From positions 94,341,824 to 94,405,823 of the forward strand of contig OZ026520.1 of assembly GCA_964019695.1 (NCBI GenBank): a stretch of 64,000 nucleotides of DNA, written 5' to 3'. Of this stretch, positions 10,900 through 25,100 are shown piece after piece. Positions within the stretch are counted from its first letter, which is position 1. Each line of letters begins with the position of its first letter. The notes beneath the pieces are model-generated. The model was given only the letters and a program-made list of their open reading frames with translations. It was not told the origin of the DNA and ran no database searches. Source of the DNA: Loripinus fragilis. Taxonomy: Eukaryota > Mollusca > Bivalvia > Lucinida > Lucinidae. The translations under genes and the position numbers were made by a program.

Positions 10900-11500
10900 A
10901 GTCTGTGATTGTGGCATTTCCTGGCCATACACTATCATTTGTTTTTAAACAATAGAAACAAGGTTTTACTTCATGGTTTAAAATTACTCAAACAAGCTAT
11001 CAATATCGCTAACTTGGTAAAGCATTTTCTTAATTCTATTGCAGACTCAGATTTGATTGTTAAATACAATGTTGGTTTGAGAACTCTTCTGCAACAGGGC
11101 ATATCAGAGCCATTATTTTATGGTAATTTAGTTTATTAATTCAAAAGATTGCTTGGAAAAATTTCTTTTCCTGTTCAAATCTAAACAAACTTTATAAAAG
11201 AGAGGGATATAACATGTATATTATCACAGATTAAAGCCTTGGTTTCCTCAGTAATTACACAATGATGGGTCAAGCCTCAGATTGAATGACAACCCTGACC
11301 TAAAACTTTAATCTGACTTTTTCTCTTGGTTGGTGCCTGATGCTGTTTTTTGGCTGGCCCCACCATGGCTCAACTATAAGCACTTTCTTAAGCTCTGAAT
11401 GTCTGTGAGATAAGAGCATTTTTCTTTGTTTCATCATATTAAGTTATAGTGATGTGTTTGTTTCCATGTGATGATACACCATACATTGTATAAGGTAAGA
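10900..11500 (+). pseudogene. Penelope-like reverse transcriptase C-terminal relic plus tail
   Basis: Reads GLKLLKQ...IVKYNVGLRTLLQQG, then ISEPLFYGNLVY. This lines up with KLLKQGYRYHKL and FQVGLKSLLRQGLSEPDFYG of the larger copy at 31.0-31.2 kb. A stop follows (11137-11139). The downstream tail is shared with 1040-1290. Confidence 0.65.
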
Positions 11501-12164
11501 ATCCTTCATGTGAGTCGAACAATTTTTGTGTTTCGACATCAGCAGAATCTAGGGTGAAAATCTGACCAGTAAAATATATTTGAGCCCCCCCTGTAGTGGC
11601 CTCAGCTGCTGTCTTAGGTAGTGATTCTGTTGTTGTTAATTTATTGTTTAATGTTGCTCCCACTGTGTGTTGGGGTTTTGTGCAGGTACTTGTTTTGTAA
11701 TGTGGTCCTTTGTGTTCATTTTAGTTTTGCAATCCTCTTGCTGAGGAAGAGACTTGGTTGCTTTACTTTGTGTGCTTGCTGTAGTGTGGCTGTCTTTGTC
11801 TCTTCCTCACTGTGCCATGGGTTCGTCTGTAGTCTGTCAATGTGGTATTTTATGGTCATACTCACTTGTTTTTCTAACCAAATGCCAATTTAACATAATG
11901 AACAAAAAATTATGCACATATCGTTTTTTACAATTTTATACTCTCTTTTGAAAACAGTGTAGATCCAGATCCTGTCAGATGATCAAGATCCAAACCATTT
12001 TCATCCACAGAATGTAGCCATATTAATAATGAAATTGCAACACTGTTTATATAGCATTCACAATATAAAAAAAAGAACTAAGTGGATGCTAACAGCACAC
12101 AGGCTTAGTAGGTCAAATACAGGATACTGTATTAAATTCAGGACTTTAGTTAAGAGTACGTAGG

Positions 12165-12340
12165 AATTCAGGACTTTAGTGAGTGTGTAACAGAAAAATA
12201 ATTTTCTTATTTCTCAACCAAAACAAATGTTGTGGGTACTCAAAAGAATGGTCTCAATGAAGCGGTTCTTTTGAGCACCCAAAACATATGCCAAAAATTA
12301 TGGGTGAGAAAAATATTTACAATTTTACGCTGAAAACTTT
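12165..12340. mobile_element. CATATG-hairpin MITE
   Basis: Arms GGGTACTCAAAAGAA and TTCTTTTGAGCACCC around a short loop, flanked by AACCAAAACA and AAAACATATG motifs. Confidence 0.7.
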
Positions 12341-12377
12341 TGCTTTATATATCTGAACCTGTGGGATTCTTGTCAGT

Positions 12378-13528
12378 TTAATTAAGTATTGAAGGCTCTA
12401 AGAGGAGTTGAGTACACAAAGTATGCACTATGAGCTTAGTTTAATTAAGTATTGAAGGCTCTAAGAGGAGTTCAGTACACAAAGTATGCACTATGAGCTT
12501 AGTTTATTGAAGTATTGAAGGCTCTAGGAGGAGTTGATTACACAAAGTATGCAATATGAGCTTAGTTTAATGAAGTATTGAAGGCTCTAAGAGGAGTTGA
12601 TTACACAAAGTATGCACTATGAGCTTAGTTTATTGAGTATTGAAGGCTCAAGGAGGAGCTGATTACACAAAGTATGCAATATGAGCTTAGTTTATTGAAG
12701 TATTGAAGGCTCTAGGAGGAGCTGATTACACAAAGTATGCAATATGAGCTTAGTTTATTGAAGTATTGAAGGCTCTAGGAGGAGCTGATTAGGCTCTAGG
12801 AGGAGCTGATTACACAAAGTATGCAATATGAGCTTAGTTCATTGAAGTATTGAAGGTTCTAGGAGGAGTTGATTGCACAAAGTATGCACTATGAGCTTAG
12901 TTTAATGAAGTATTGAAGGCTCTAGGAGGAGTTGATTACACAAAGTATGCAATATGAGCTTAGTTTAATGAAGTATTGAAGGCTCTAGGAGGAGCTGATT
13001 ACACAAAGTATGCACTATGAGCTTAGTTTATTGAAGTATTGAAGGCTCTAGGAGGAGTTGATTACACAAAGTATGCAATATGAGCTTAGTTTATTGAAGT
13101 ATTGAAAGCTCTAGGAGGAGCTGATTACACAAAGTATGCACTATGAGCTTAGTTTATTGAAGAATTGAAGGCTCTAAGAGGAGTTGATTACACAAAGTAT
13201 GCACTATGAGCTTAGTTTATTGAGTATTGAATGCTCTAGGAGGAGCTGATTACACAAAGTATGCAATATGAGCTTAGTTTATTGAAGTATTGAAGGTTCT
13301 AGGAGGAGTTGATTACACAAAGTATGCAATATGAGCTTAGTTTATTGAAGAATTGAAGGCTCTAAGAGGAGTTGATTACACAAAGTATGCACTATGAGCT
13401 TAGTTTATTGAGTATTGAAGGCTCTAGGAGGAGATGATTACACAAAGTATGCAATATGAGCTTAGTTTATTGAAGTATTGAAGGCTCTAGGAGGAGCTGA
13501 TTACACAAAGTATGCAATATGAGCTGTA
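12378..13528. repeat. 63-bp satellite array, about 18 units
   Basis: The unit contains TATTGAAGGCTCTAGGAGGA, GATTACACAAAGTATGCA and TATGAGCTTAGTTTA. Units differ by a few bases, with an occasional partial internal duplication (about 12779-12800). Monomers continue, more diverged, to about 13830. Confidence 0.9.
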
Positions 13529-14012
13529 AATTTATCAAAAATTATTTTTTCATTAGTAAACCTCTTCATGTACATCTTCAATATGTCTCTAACATACTAC
13601 CTAAAAATTAAACAGATACACTGAAGGCTCTTGGAGGAGCTGATTATGCAAAGTATGCACTATTAACCATTATTCAATATGTACAGTGGTCGAAAATTGG
13701 CTAAGTTAAAAATGCTATAAATTTAGCAAAAAATTATTTTTTCATCATTAAACTTCTTCATGCACATCTTCAATACATCTGTACCATTCCTGCAAAGTGT
13801 TATAGAAGAATACACTGAAGGCATTCAGCCCCTTTTCCCAACCAAACATGCAATGTCTTATGGTTAAGGTTTGTTGCAAATTTGATCCATATCGGACAAA
13901 AGCTACATAAGTTATTCAAGAAAAAACAGGAAATTTTGACGGAAAGACAGACAGGCTGAAAACAGTATACCCCCTAAACTACGTTTGAGGGGATGGGGGG
14001 TATAGAGAGGAT
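13529..14012. mobile_element. Distal part of the tandem-core element carrying the 63-bp satellite
   Basis: After diverged monomers it ends ...CTGAAAACAGTATACCCCC then GGGGGTATA, a terminal hairpin also found at 19526 and 25143. The satellite is therefore the core of a mobile element, not a free array. Confidence 0.6.
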
Positions 14013-15732
14013 TTTGAGGCTGCAATAAAAACAGTGCAGATCCTGATCAGATGGCTTTTCTTTATCAGTAGCCAGCTAATCTGGATTGTTTCTGGGTTCT
14101 AATTCAATAGAGGATATACCTGGGTCTCCTTCCCAATGTACCTGAGTTTGTTTTTAAACTTGGTCGAAATGAAAAAGCAACCTGACCAACAATATATCAC
14201 TTGTTTTTAAGCAAGTAATTAAAATCTTTAATTTTACTTGTTAAGTGGGGGCACAAAGCATAGAAAATGAAACAATTATTCTTTATACTGTAAAACCAGT
14301 GATTTAATATCTCTGACACATGCTATAATGTTGAGCAGAGGGCAAAATTAATTTGTTAAAAATTTATGATAAGTGAATATAAATTCATTAAGGGGCTTTT
14401 ACTTCTAGGTGTCTAAGGTGATTTGGCTGATTATTTAATTAAGATATATAACCAATAACAAACATTGTAGCCAAAACTGGTAATCACCAAAGCAAAATTA
14501 TAGAAGTTTGAACAGGCCTTATATTAACCCATTAGCACCAATAAAGGGCCATTACTCTAAAATGATGGGCTATCATTCCCCATTAACAGGCCTCTAGATA
14601 AGAGTGTAATTATCTTTTTCTTTCTCAACCAAAACATATGTTGAGGGTACTCAAAAGAACCGTCTCCAAGAGACGGTTCTTTTGAACACCCAAAACATAT
14701 GTGTAAAATGATGGGTAAGAAAATAATAATAATTTTGAGCTCAAATTTTTTGCTCAACTGGACCTTTGCTAATTTGGCCCTGATAGCATGAAGATCAATG
14801 AGCCATCACATGAAATTTTATCATTTTTTTTATGCATTTATTGCATATGCTACAGAAAAGGCTCAGCCCAGCCAGAGCCCTTGCTTCTATCAAACATGAA
14901 GGTTAACAGTGGGGATGAAAGCTAACCAAAAATTAGACCTCTACCCCAACTGTTTAGCTGCTCATGCATGTTTTAAGAATGACTTAACAACATCGGATAT
15001 GTGGCAACCAAACACTTTAATATTATCGATGAACGTAGATAAAAAATCATTAGAAACAAGAGTTTATGATTGGCATTTGTCGCCCAACTGGTGACTAATG
15101 GCAATAAAGAACACTGTTTCTAGCAATTTTTGTTCCACTTGTGATGATTGTTTTTGATTGCCGCTTATCTGGTGTGTTAACACCTATGTCATAAATTCTG
15201 CAATCTCATAGGCTAGCCTGAAAATTTTAAAAAGAGAGCAGATAGTTTTTTTAGACACTATTTTTTGCACACTGCTCATAGTCTGACCTGTTGTAATGAC
15301 TGACATATTAAATCTAGTAAATCCAGGTTTGTATTTATTTTCAGCTGGCAGTTGCATTTAGACGTAATAGTATCAGAACATTCCACTATATTTGTCTGTT
15401 CATATCAAATTACTCCACCAAACCATGTTCATTAAATTCCACCAAACCCTGTTCTTTTCATATTCACAAACATTTCACCATTTTCGTTCCACCAATCCAG
15501 GTTTGATTCATATAATACGCTTCACCAATCCTTGTTCATATACATTCAGCCATTTCCTTTCAGCGATCTCACCACCATATGACAAACTTTGGTCAGCTCA
15601 GTCATATGATCGGTCACATGATCACACTGTCAGCTCTCCAGATAAAATACAAAAATTCTCTGCAAAAACCTATGTTGATGATTCTAATAAAATGACACAA
15701 CATAAATTTTTGCAGAGGAAATTTAAAGTTTA
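14013..15732. other. Downstream of RBM17; one MITE, otherwise nothing assigned
   Basis: Contains the MITE at 14586-14757. Repeated CACCAAACCCTGTTC-like phrases (15410-15540) form a weak minisatellite. A TTTATT (inverse of the AATAAA polyadenylation signal) at 15334-15339 is a possible RBM17 3' end, unproven. Confidence 0.4.
14586..14757. mobile_element. CATATG-hairpin MITE
   Basis: Near-perfect palindrome centred at about 14670 (GAACCGTCTC / GAGACGGTTC). Confidence 0.75.
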
Positions 15733-15939
15733 AAACCCTTGCACTCACAATGGCTGCGATTGTATAGAGTATTTGGTACCCCGAGTGCAAAAATGTTTTA
15801 TAAACCCTTGCACTCACAATGGCTGCGATTGTATAGAGTAACTGGTACCCCAAGTGCAAAAATGTTTTATAAACCCTTGCCCTCACAATGGCTGCGACTG
15901 TATAGAGTAACTGGTACCCCGAGTGCAAAAATGTTCTAT
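15733..15939. repeat. 69-bp unit repeated three times, probably in the RBM17 3' UTR
   Basis: Units start at 15733, 15802 and 15871 with AAACCCTTGC(A/C)CTCACAA and contain GGTACCCC(G/A)AGTGCAAAAA. They are nearly identical. The 69-bp period keeps reading frames open on both strands, so the open frames here are explained by the repeat. It lies 70-280 nt beyond the RBM17 stop. Confidence 0.85.
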
Positions 15940-16008
15940 AAAACATCTTATCTGAAGTTAACAGTGAACTTTTGGAACATCACAGAATTTACAAGGAGTT
16001 AACGGCTG

Positions 16009-16115
16009 CTAGTCAACTTCACTACCCAAGTCCAACCGTCGGAATTTGTCCAAATTGTAAAAACATGCCTTCACTACTCTTCCACCAAAATATCGTCCAT
16101 TCAAGTCTATTATGG
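16009..16115 (-). CDS. RBM17: RBM17 coding exon 13 (end of UHM, stop)
   Basis: 107 nt; (A)IIDLNGRYFGGRVVKACF, YNLDKFRRLDLGSEVD, TAG at 16011-16009. Holds the Arg-Tyr-Phe UHM signature. Confidence 0.94.
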
Positions 16116-19100
16116 CTGAAAAAAAAGATTGATTTAGAGAAATTAATGTAAATCAACCCATTTATGCCCAATGTAATTTCCCACCTTTATCTAGTAGACA
16201 AATCCATTTCAAAGTAAGGGATGATGGGTATTAAGTTTTAATTTCTGTGAGCAAACAGTGCAGAACCTGATCAGATGCGGCATTCTCATAGGGCCAGTTA
16301 AGCAAGTTTTATTGGCATAAAATTGTGATTATTTTCTTACCCATTGGTTTAAACATATGTTTTGGGTGCTCAAAAGAACTGTCTCATTGAGACGGTTCTT
16401 TTGAGTACCCACAACATATGTTTTGGTTGAGAAATAAGAAAAAAATAATTTTCTAGAAAGGAGGCTGGTTAATTAAAATACCTTGAAATGTAAATTAAAT
16501 AAACTCTTTCCTTGCCAGCAGCCACTTTTGTTGTCTGCGGATAATCTTTGCAAACAGTTTGTCATCCCCTGATCTGGATCCAAACTGTTTGACCCTCTGA
16601 TAGTGTTCTTGAAAGAATTTTGTGAAAAACTTAATTTTGAAAAAGTCAGCAGACGACAACAAAAGCATGAAAAATCACCAAGCATGCAAAGAGAAAAAAA
16701 ACTGTTGTTTGCTTGATAATAACTCAGCAATGTTGTAAAGAAAACATTTAAACATTATTAATGAGTACAAAGGTATACATTTTCCCAAGTAAAGACTAAA
16801 TTTTAATGAAAATCAATGTTTTAAATTCCGTTGTTTTTTTTTCAATATCTCTGGCATAAGCAACACGACTAAAATTTTGGTTCCTGGGTCAACTTAATTT
16901 CGTAAAAAAAAAGATTTAGCTCACAAGATTTTTTTAATTATCACATAAGCATCAAGTAAATGCTAAAATAAATCCTGCACTTTTACACAAGTTTTGCCAG
17001 TGTCACATTAACCCTTAAAGCGCCACCTATAATTTGCAGCAGACGACAATTAAAATTTTTGCCGCTTTTTCAAAAATAACAAATAAAGCATGATATTTCA
17101 TGAGAATCGTCTGCTGTCGAAAATTGGGAAAGATGTCTCAAAATTTGTCGTCTGTTGCAGTCCTGATTGGCGCTTTAAGGGTTAAGAAGGCAGGCAAATG
17201 AAAGTTCAGACCAATTATTTGATCTGTAGCCCCACTGGATAGTTCGGCATGTATGTATAGAATGTATTTATGCATACACAACAAAACCAAAGTCTCACAT
17301 GCTCAAATGAACTGTGAAACCAACAGTCTGTATCAAATCTTTTAATATTTCATCATTTTGCTAAAAATCTGGACAGGACAATCCTTTTTATCTGTGTCAC
17401 TCTCAAAAATACACAGACAGAACCTCAAAAATATATTATCTTTTTTTTCAAGGAAACAAATAATATTTAGAGTCGACGGAAAAAAAATTTTTTTTAGTTT
17501 TTTTCCTACTTACCAGAAAAGTACAGTATGAGGGTTTGTAAATCAACTAATAAAAATTCTGGCCTAAATGTTGTAGAAACCTACCTTTGATAGCTGAATC
17601 TATTCTGTCAAACTCTATAAATATTCTCACTGCCTCATCCTCTGTTACACCAGGCATCTACAAAATACAATAGCACATGTCAAGTTATAATGCCATAATC
17701 ATTAACATTTTTTCATTCTTAATATCAAGCTAGAATTTCCAAATGATGATGATATATTTTCTTTTTATATGTATATATTTACATTTTCAAAGCAAGTCTT
17801 TAATGAATCTTTAGATTTTTGCAACTGTTCATAGCCTCATGAATGACATAGATTTGATTGACAGCTGCCAAGCTCGCTTGCCCGTGCAATATGCTTCGAA
17901 TATCAAATTCATTCTCCAGATGTGACAGTGGTGTTGTGATTGACAGCGAGCAACACACTAGTCACACATGCAAAAAAAGCGTCTTGTTTGCTCCATTGGC
18001 TGTCCGTGTTCACACCGGCTGTTCCACTTTTCCATTTTCCACTCTAACAAAACCGTTAATACGATTACTTACTAAATACAAAACTGTTTTGTTTAATTTC
18101 TATATATTCGATATTTATAATAAAATGTAGATAGAAATGATAAATTCAATTTTTGGAATGTTCATGGAATCATGAATACTTTGGGTCTCATCCAAAGTTA
18201 ATGTGAAGCCAAGCGCTTCACTTACTTTGCAAGAGTCCCGAAGTATTCATGATTCCATGAACATTCCAAAAATCATGTTCATTTCTTCTCATAGATATCA
18301 TTTTGACAAAAATTATTTTTCTTGCACAAAACTCCTTCATACATATATGTTATGTTTACATTGTGTAGGTAAAGTATTGATTAATTCAGCAAAAGCTTTT
18401 GTAGGAGTTGATCGGCCCATGCATATACATATACAAAGGCATTATTAAGGAAAAATTGTTTAAGTTCTCATAGTCCTCATTTTGTCAAAAAAAACAACTT
18501 CTTCATGCATATTTTCAATATGTCTAAATTGTACAGGTAAAGTATTGGATTAAATCAGCAAAAGCTGTGGTAAGAGTTGATCGGCCCATAAAGGCACTAT
18601 CTATGCATTTACAAAAGCCACATTAGGGGAAAATTGTCCAAGTTCTCATAGCTGTCATTTTGTCTAAAATTATTTATTTTGAACCAAACTCCTTCATGCA
18701 TATGTTCAATGTGTCTACATTGTAAATTGCTCCATCAAAAGCTGTTGTAGGAGTTGATCGGCCCATGAAGGCACTATCTACCATATAAAAGAAAAACTCG
18801 AAGTTCTCATAACTGTCATTTTGTCTAAATTATTTATTTTGAACCAAACTCCTTCATGCATATGTTCAATGTGTCTACATTGTAAATTGCTCCATCAAAA
18901 GCTGTTGTAGGAGTTGATCGGCCCATGAAGGCACTATCTACCATATAAAAGAAAAACTCGAAGTTCTCATAACTGTCATTTTGTCTAAATTATTTATTTT
19001 GAACCAAACTCCTTCATGCATATGTTCAATGTGTCTACATTGTAAATTGCTCCATCAAAAGCTGTTGTAGGAGTTGATCGGCCCATGAAGGCACTATCTG

Positions 19101-22100
19101 CCATATATGAGAAAAACTGTCTAAGTTCTCATAACTGTTATTTTGTCTGAATTATTTATTTTGAACCAAACTCCTTCATGCATATGCTAAATATGTCTAC
19201 ATTTTATAGGCAAAGTACCAAATCGCTCCATCAAAAGCTGTTGTAGGAGTTGATCTGCACATGTATGCACTATCATAGCATAAGCATAAACTCAAAATAA
19301 AAAGCCATTTGGAATTACAAAGGGAAATAACTCTTAATAGAATTGGCCCCTTATTAAAGGTATTTGTCTTGTAGATATGAAAATGTTTGCAATGTTTGAT
19401 GAAATTGCAGCAATGACTTCAAGATATTAAGGAAACAAAATGTTAAAGATTGACCGACAGGCAAACCGACATACGCATAGACAAGAAAACAGTATATCCC
19501 CACAAACACAATTTGTGGGGGTATAAAAACAGCCTGTCCCATGGCAGCCATGTTTTTCTACTCACCAGAATAATTTGAATATTCTTGGTAGAAGATCACC
19601 CAAGGACGATTTGTGCCCAATCATTTTTTAATCAGACCCAGTAGTTTTTGACAAGCAGAATTTACCATGGAAAGACTATCTTTGAAGTGTTTTGAATGGG
19701 TACCATCCAAGGATCATTCCAAAAAAGTTGGTGATTTTCCAACCAGTGGTTTTGGTGATGTGCTTTGACAGAAGAATGGATGAAGGACGACTATGGACAT
19801 GCAACATAACAATTGGTCACCTTGAGCTCAGGTGAGCTCAAAATATCTGCAGACGACAAAAAAACATGCAAAATTACCCAGCATTCCAAATTGATGGTTA
19901 AAACTTCAATTTAATTATGATGAAGCATCTTACCTCAAATATGAGACATTTAATAACTTTTCCATATTTTCCACATTCCTCAAATGTTTCAGGTTCTAAA
20001 TCTTCATCCACCTCACCAGGCCCTACCATGTTCTGAAATATTATCACAACAATTAACCATTACTTGATACAGTTAAGTCAGGATGGTTTATTGTATATAT
20101 TGAGAAGTCACAGGTTATAACTTCTAGATAATATTGCACTTCTTTCTCTGAAGATTGTATTGTCTTAGCAAACAGTGTAGACTCTAATAAATTGGGCATT
20201 TTGAAGCATTTCATCTGGGTCTTCACTGTTTGCCAAAATACCCTTAAAGGGGTATCCAGTCTATGAAGGATTAAAGGAGAATGTAATGATCAGAAATATA
20301 TTTAATACCTCGTATAAAATCAAAATCAAAACAAGTATTCTGGTACAAATTGGTAAAACATTGCATGATCTAAACAAAAGTTACACATATCAAATCGCAT
20401 GTGATATATATAGAAGGTGACGTAGAAGAAATTGATGGAGAATGACTGCCAAAAGCCTTGAAAACTGCATGTCCAGTATAATGTAGTGCAGCAATTTGAA
20501 CACTTAATTTTATTTCCATACTTTCAAAATATCAGATAAAATCTGAAATTGACAAGATAATTGTGGTCCTTAAAGGTCTTGTGAATCTTGAAAAACATTT
20601 TTGAAACTCTTCATAATTAAAATGACAGTCATGAGAAAACCAAAATGCTGAAAACCCCATCCTTAAATTCCAAGGAAATCAAAAGATATGCAAGTTTTAA
20701 AATAATGCAAATTAGCATATAAGCCCCGCCCACATTATTGTTTCGAGATGATTTTTTAAAGTATCATATTTTATGTAGTGCGATTAAAAACAACACAATT
20801 AAGCTTTTATATGCAACTGTTGTATTTTATCATATTGAATCATTTTTAGGAAATAAAATATTAAATAATGTTAAAATGTATGAAATATATTTAATTTAAT
20901 ATTCAAAAAAGCTCAAATGATGTCATATGAGCCTCTTGCATATTTTCATCTAATTAAATTTTGAAACCTTCATAACTTGGTAACTATTTTGAATTTTTTG
21001 ACTGGGCTTTCGACATTCTGTTTCTCTCATTACTGGCTTTTCAATCAATAGGAGTTAAAAAAAAGTTTTTTTTGAAGGTTCACAAGTCCTTTAAAACTAA
21101 AATTAACCCTTATTCTGCCAATATCTAGTTGTCCTGAAAATGTTGTCTGCTTATTATGCCTACTGCATATGTTTAAATGAACTCAAAACTACTTTTATAA
21201 TGGCAGCAAACACTATGAACCCTAATCAGACTGCTCCTATGGGAACAGTCTGATCTAGGTTCATATTGTTTGCTATATAGGCTACCAAAGTACATAAGCA
21301 GATTTTGCTTGTTTGATTCTTTACGTCCCAGTCAACAATTTTTCAGTTATGTCGGGACGAGTCTTCCTGGGTTGAATTAGTACTAAGCAAGGGTAAATGT
21401 GTCTTGCTCAAAGACACAGCGCAGTGATGACGGTGAGGCTCTAACCGGCAACCCATTGGTCTCGAGTCAAGCACTCTACTAAATCATCAGATGAGCAAGC
21501 AGATGACAGCTGTCGTGGATGGTGGAAATACCGTACGATTAAAGGATACCTTATAGAAGGATCTACAACTACAATCAATTGGTTCACATATAATTTCATT
21601 TAAGAGCGATATATCATGCTATGCATATTTGGTTAGGCACAGGAGATTTTGAAACTTATTCAAAATCTGTCAGCAAGGGCTCAGATCAGCCTGCACATCA
21701 CCAGAGTTTCATCAGAGCCTTTACTGCTCACACATACGGAGTATAGCTTTAAGTCATGTTAACTTACCCGTAATAATATAACTTTGGTTGGATTTCTCAT
21801 GAGATTTGCATTGGTTTGTATTGGTTCTCTAGGTGTATCTGTAACATAATAGAACAATACTTGTCAAAGTGGCACCTCACATATCAAGGCATCTATCTTA
21901 CTAAGATTTATCACAGAATGGCGGCTAATACTGTAAATTCAGAGTTTCCTGAGAGTTTTATTTTTGCAAAACTTCCGAACCGAAAAAAAACCCCTTGCGA
22001 AATCACTCTGTCATTTACTGATGTAGGTAACTTTAAGCCCTTGAAAATATGTCCAACCACTAACTGCAAAAATAAAATTATCTCGATAATTGTTGAAGGT

Positions 22101-25100
22101 ACAGTTATTGATCCTAGTTGCAAGAAAATCTGTCTTTGTTTACAGAGATTATGTAAAATACTAAAATTTGGCAATAACATGTATAGTTATTCATCTCTAC
22201 GGAATATTATCATTTTCAATTGGGTTGGCAGTTCATGTTGACTTCCTTTAACCATTTGCCTATTGGGTATTGATTCCTGATCCTCTTTCTTACATTTGCT
22301 TAAATTTTTCTTGATTTTTTTTCAATGTTACCTTAAAAATAGAGAATGATGTCATGATTTAAAAATAGCCTATGGAGTAAAGGGTTAAGAATTTTATGCT
22401 TACCTTTTGGAAGATCTCTCTCATGTATGATTTTTCCTCCTCTTTTACTTGTTTTCTCTACAAACAGAGCTGTACTCATACCCTGCTCCGACTTCCCCAG
22501 ACCCTGGCCTTCTTTATAACCATATTTTGCCATAATTTTAGAAGCAACAGAACCTCTGGGAAAAAAATAAAACAAATTTATTTACAAGCATTTAATCAAA
22601 GATTAAGCTTCTTATAGTTTACTCTGCCCCTTCCTGTGCTTCACAACCATTCAGATTGCACAGAAATTGAATTTTTTTGCCAACTTAATCACATATTTTG
22701 CCAATATTTGTAATATTTATTAAGTAAATCATTAAGTAAATCCGTGAAGTGATCAATATGACTATTTTCATAGGAGCAGTCATGAAAGAGGAGAAAACTA
22801 TAAGTAGATCATAGATCATTTATTACAATTATAAAGAAATAAAGTGGTTCACTTGTTACATGTGTTCCCACTTAATTCCTTTATAATTGTAATATATGAT
22901 CTATAACCTATACTTATATCTCAAAAACATATGTTGTTGGAGCTTCCGGTAAGCTTTAGTTACGGGAAATATGTGTATTCTTGTAGTAGTGAATGGTATG
23001 TCTCTCTATGTGTTATTCTTAAATAATAGCAACTGCAGTAGACTTATATTCCGTTTATTCACTTAAATGTAAACTATTCACAGTAGATCAGTTCCAGTAC
23101 CTCTCAAGTCTATGCAGCTTCTCTATTGACAGGCTGAGATCATATCCATGTGAGAAAGTTAAAATTTTCCAAAATCCTGAACTTTTGAAACTCAAATCTT
23201 CAAACTTGTTGTATGCCAACAAATCATAAATAATTTCAAGAAAGTCAATCTCCAAATCCTGAATTCAGGAATAATCCTGAAAACGTTCACTCATGCATGA
23301 TATCATATACGTCAAACAACTTCCCTGAGTATATAGTAGATTCTAGTGTGCTCGTGTGTAACCTAAATTCAACACACCTTGTTTTGATAGATAAATAGCA
23401 GTGATAGCCAAGGGTATTACAGCACTCAGGCATAAGGCACTGCAAGAGTCAATTCAACATGGGTGAAAGTTCAAAATTTCTGACCTTAAGATATTTTAAC
23501 TCTTAAAACTTGCAGTATGCCTTAAAAGCATGAATAATTTCAAGTTTAATTTCTGTCCTGTGAATACAATGCAGGGCTAGCAAACTTCCACAGATCTCAA
23601 TGCCCTGTAAAGTGCATTTCAAAAAGTTTTCAATTTTCAAACTTAGTATATGCAGCTGGCGTGTATTAAACGGAAGTCAGGCCCCCAGATAAGAGTGTGT
23701 AACAGAAAATAATTTTCCTTATTTCTCAACCAAAACATATGTTGCGGGTACTCAAAAGAACCGTCTCGATGAGACGGTTCTTTTGAGCACCCGAAACACA
23801 TGTTTAACCTGATGGGTAAGAAAATAATCACAATTTTAAGCTAAATGAAAAAATTCAATAAGCAATGCTTATTAGATACCCCCCGCACAGTAAGAGTCAG
23901 TGAAAAAACTTGGCAAGTTATAGTTCAAACAAGAAGACCTTAGTTTTGATAAGAAGATTTCAGTAGAATCTGTGCAAACAAAAATTATAAACTCCTTCGT
24001 GCATATGACCAATGTGTCTCCATTGTGTCGGCAAAGTATCAAATTGCTCCATCAAAAGCTGTAGTAGGACTTGATCTGCCCATAAAGGCACTATCCATGC
24101 ATATACAAAAGCCATATAAGGGAATAATTGTCTAAGTTCTCACAGCTGCCATTTTGTCAAAATTATTTTTTGTGAACCAAACTCCTTCATGCATATGTTC
24201 AATGTGTCTACATTGTATCGACAGAGTATCAAATTGTTCCATTAAAAGCTGTAGTAGGAGTTGATCAGCCCATGAAGGCACCATCTATGCATATACAAAA
24301 GCCTAATAAGGGAAAAATTGTCTAAGTTCTCACAGCTGTCATTTCGTCAAAAATTATTTTTTCTGAACAAAACTCCTTCATGCATATGTTCAATGTGTTT
24401 ACATTGTATAGGCAAAGTATCAAATTGTTCCATCAAAAGCTGTGGTAGGAGTTGATCGGCCCATGAAGGCACAATCTATGCATATACAAAAGCCTTATTA
24501 GGGAAAAATTGTTTAAGTTCTCACAGCTGTCATTTTGTCAAAAAATATTATTTCTAAACCAAACTCCTTCATGCATATGTTAAATGTGTCTACATTGTAT
24601 AGGCAAAGTATCAAATTGCTCCATAAAAAGCTGTGGTAGGAGTTGATCGGCCCATAAGGGCACCGTCTATGCATATACAAACACCTTATTAGGAAAAAAT
24701 TGTCTAAGTTCTCATAGCTGTCATTTTGTCAAAAATTATTTTTTCTGAACCAAACTCCTTCATGCATATGTTCAATGTGTCTACATTGTATAGGAAAAGT
24801 ATCAAATTGTTCCATCAAAAGCTGTGGTAGGAGTTGATCGGCCCGTGTATGGCCTATAATAGCATAAGCATAAAGCACTATATTAAAAGCCATTTAGAAC
24901 TACAAAGGGAAATAACTCTAATAGAATTGGCCCCTAGCCCTAACTTTTTTGTCTAAAGTATTTGTCTTGCAAATATGAACATGTTTGCAAGGTTTGATGA
25001 AAATCCAGCAATGACTCTTCGAGTTATTAAGGAAACAAAGCGTTACGGACGGACAGACGCACGGACGGACGCACGGACGGACGCACGGACGGACAACGTG

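Noticed and set aside
10349..11951. Membrane-like proteins in 10.3-12 kb
   Set aside because: T-rich repeat DNA; residue make-up follows base composition and the frames overlap retroelement relics.
12378..13528. CRISPR array
   Set aside because: Units are contiguous 63-bp satellites with no unique spacers, in a eukaryotic genome.
14640..14700. Rho-independent terminators at the many hairpins
   Set aside because: Eukaryotic DNA; hairpins are MITE centres without T-tracts in the required place.
15614..16002. Overlapping long open frames on both strands
   Set aside because: Explained by a 69-bp (23-codon) tandem repeat.
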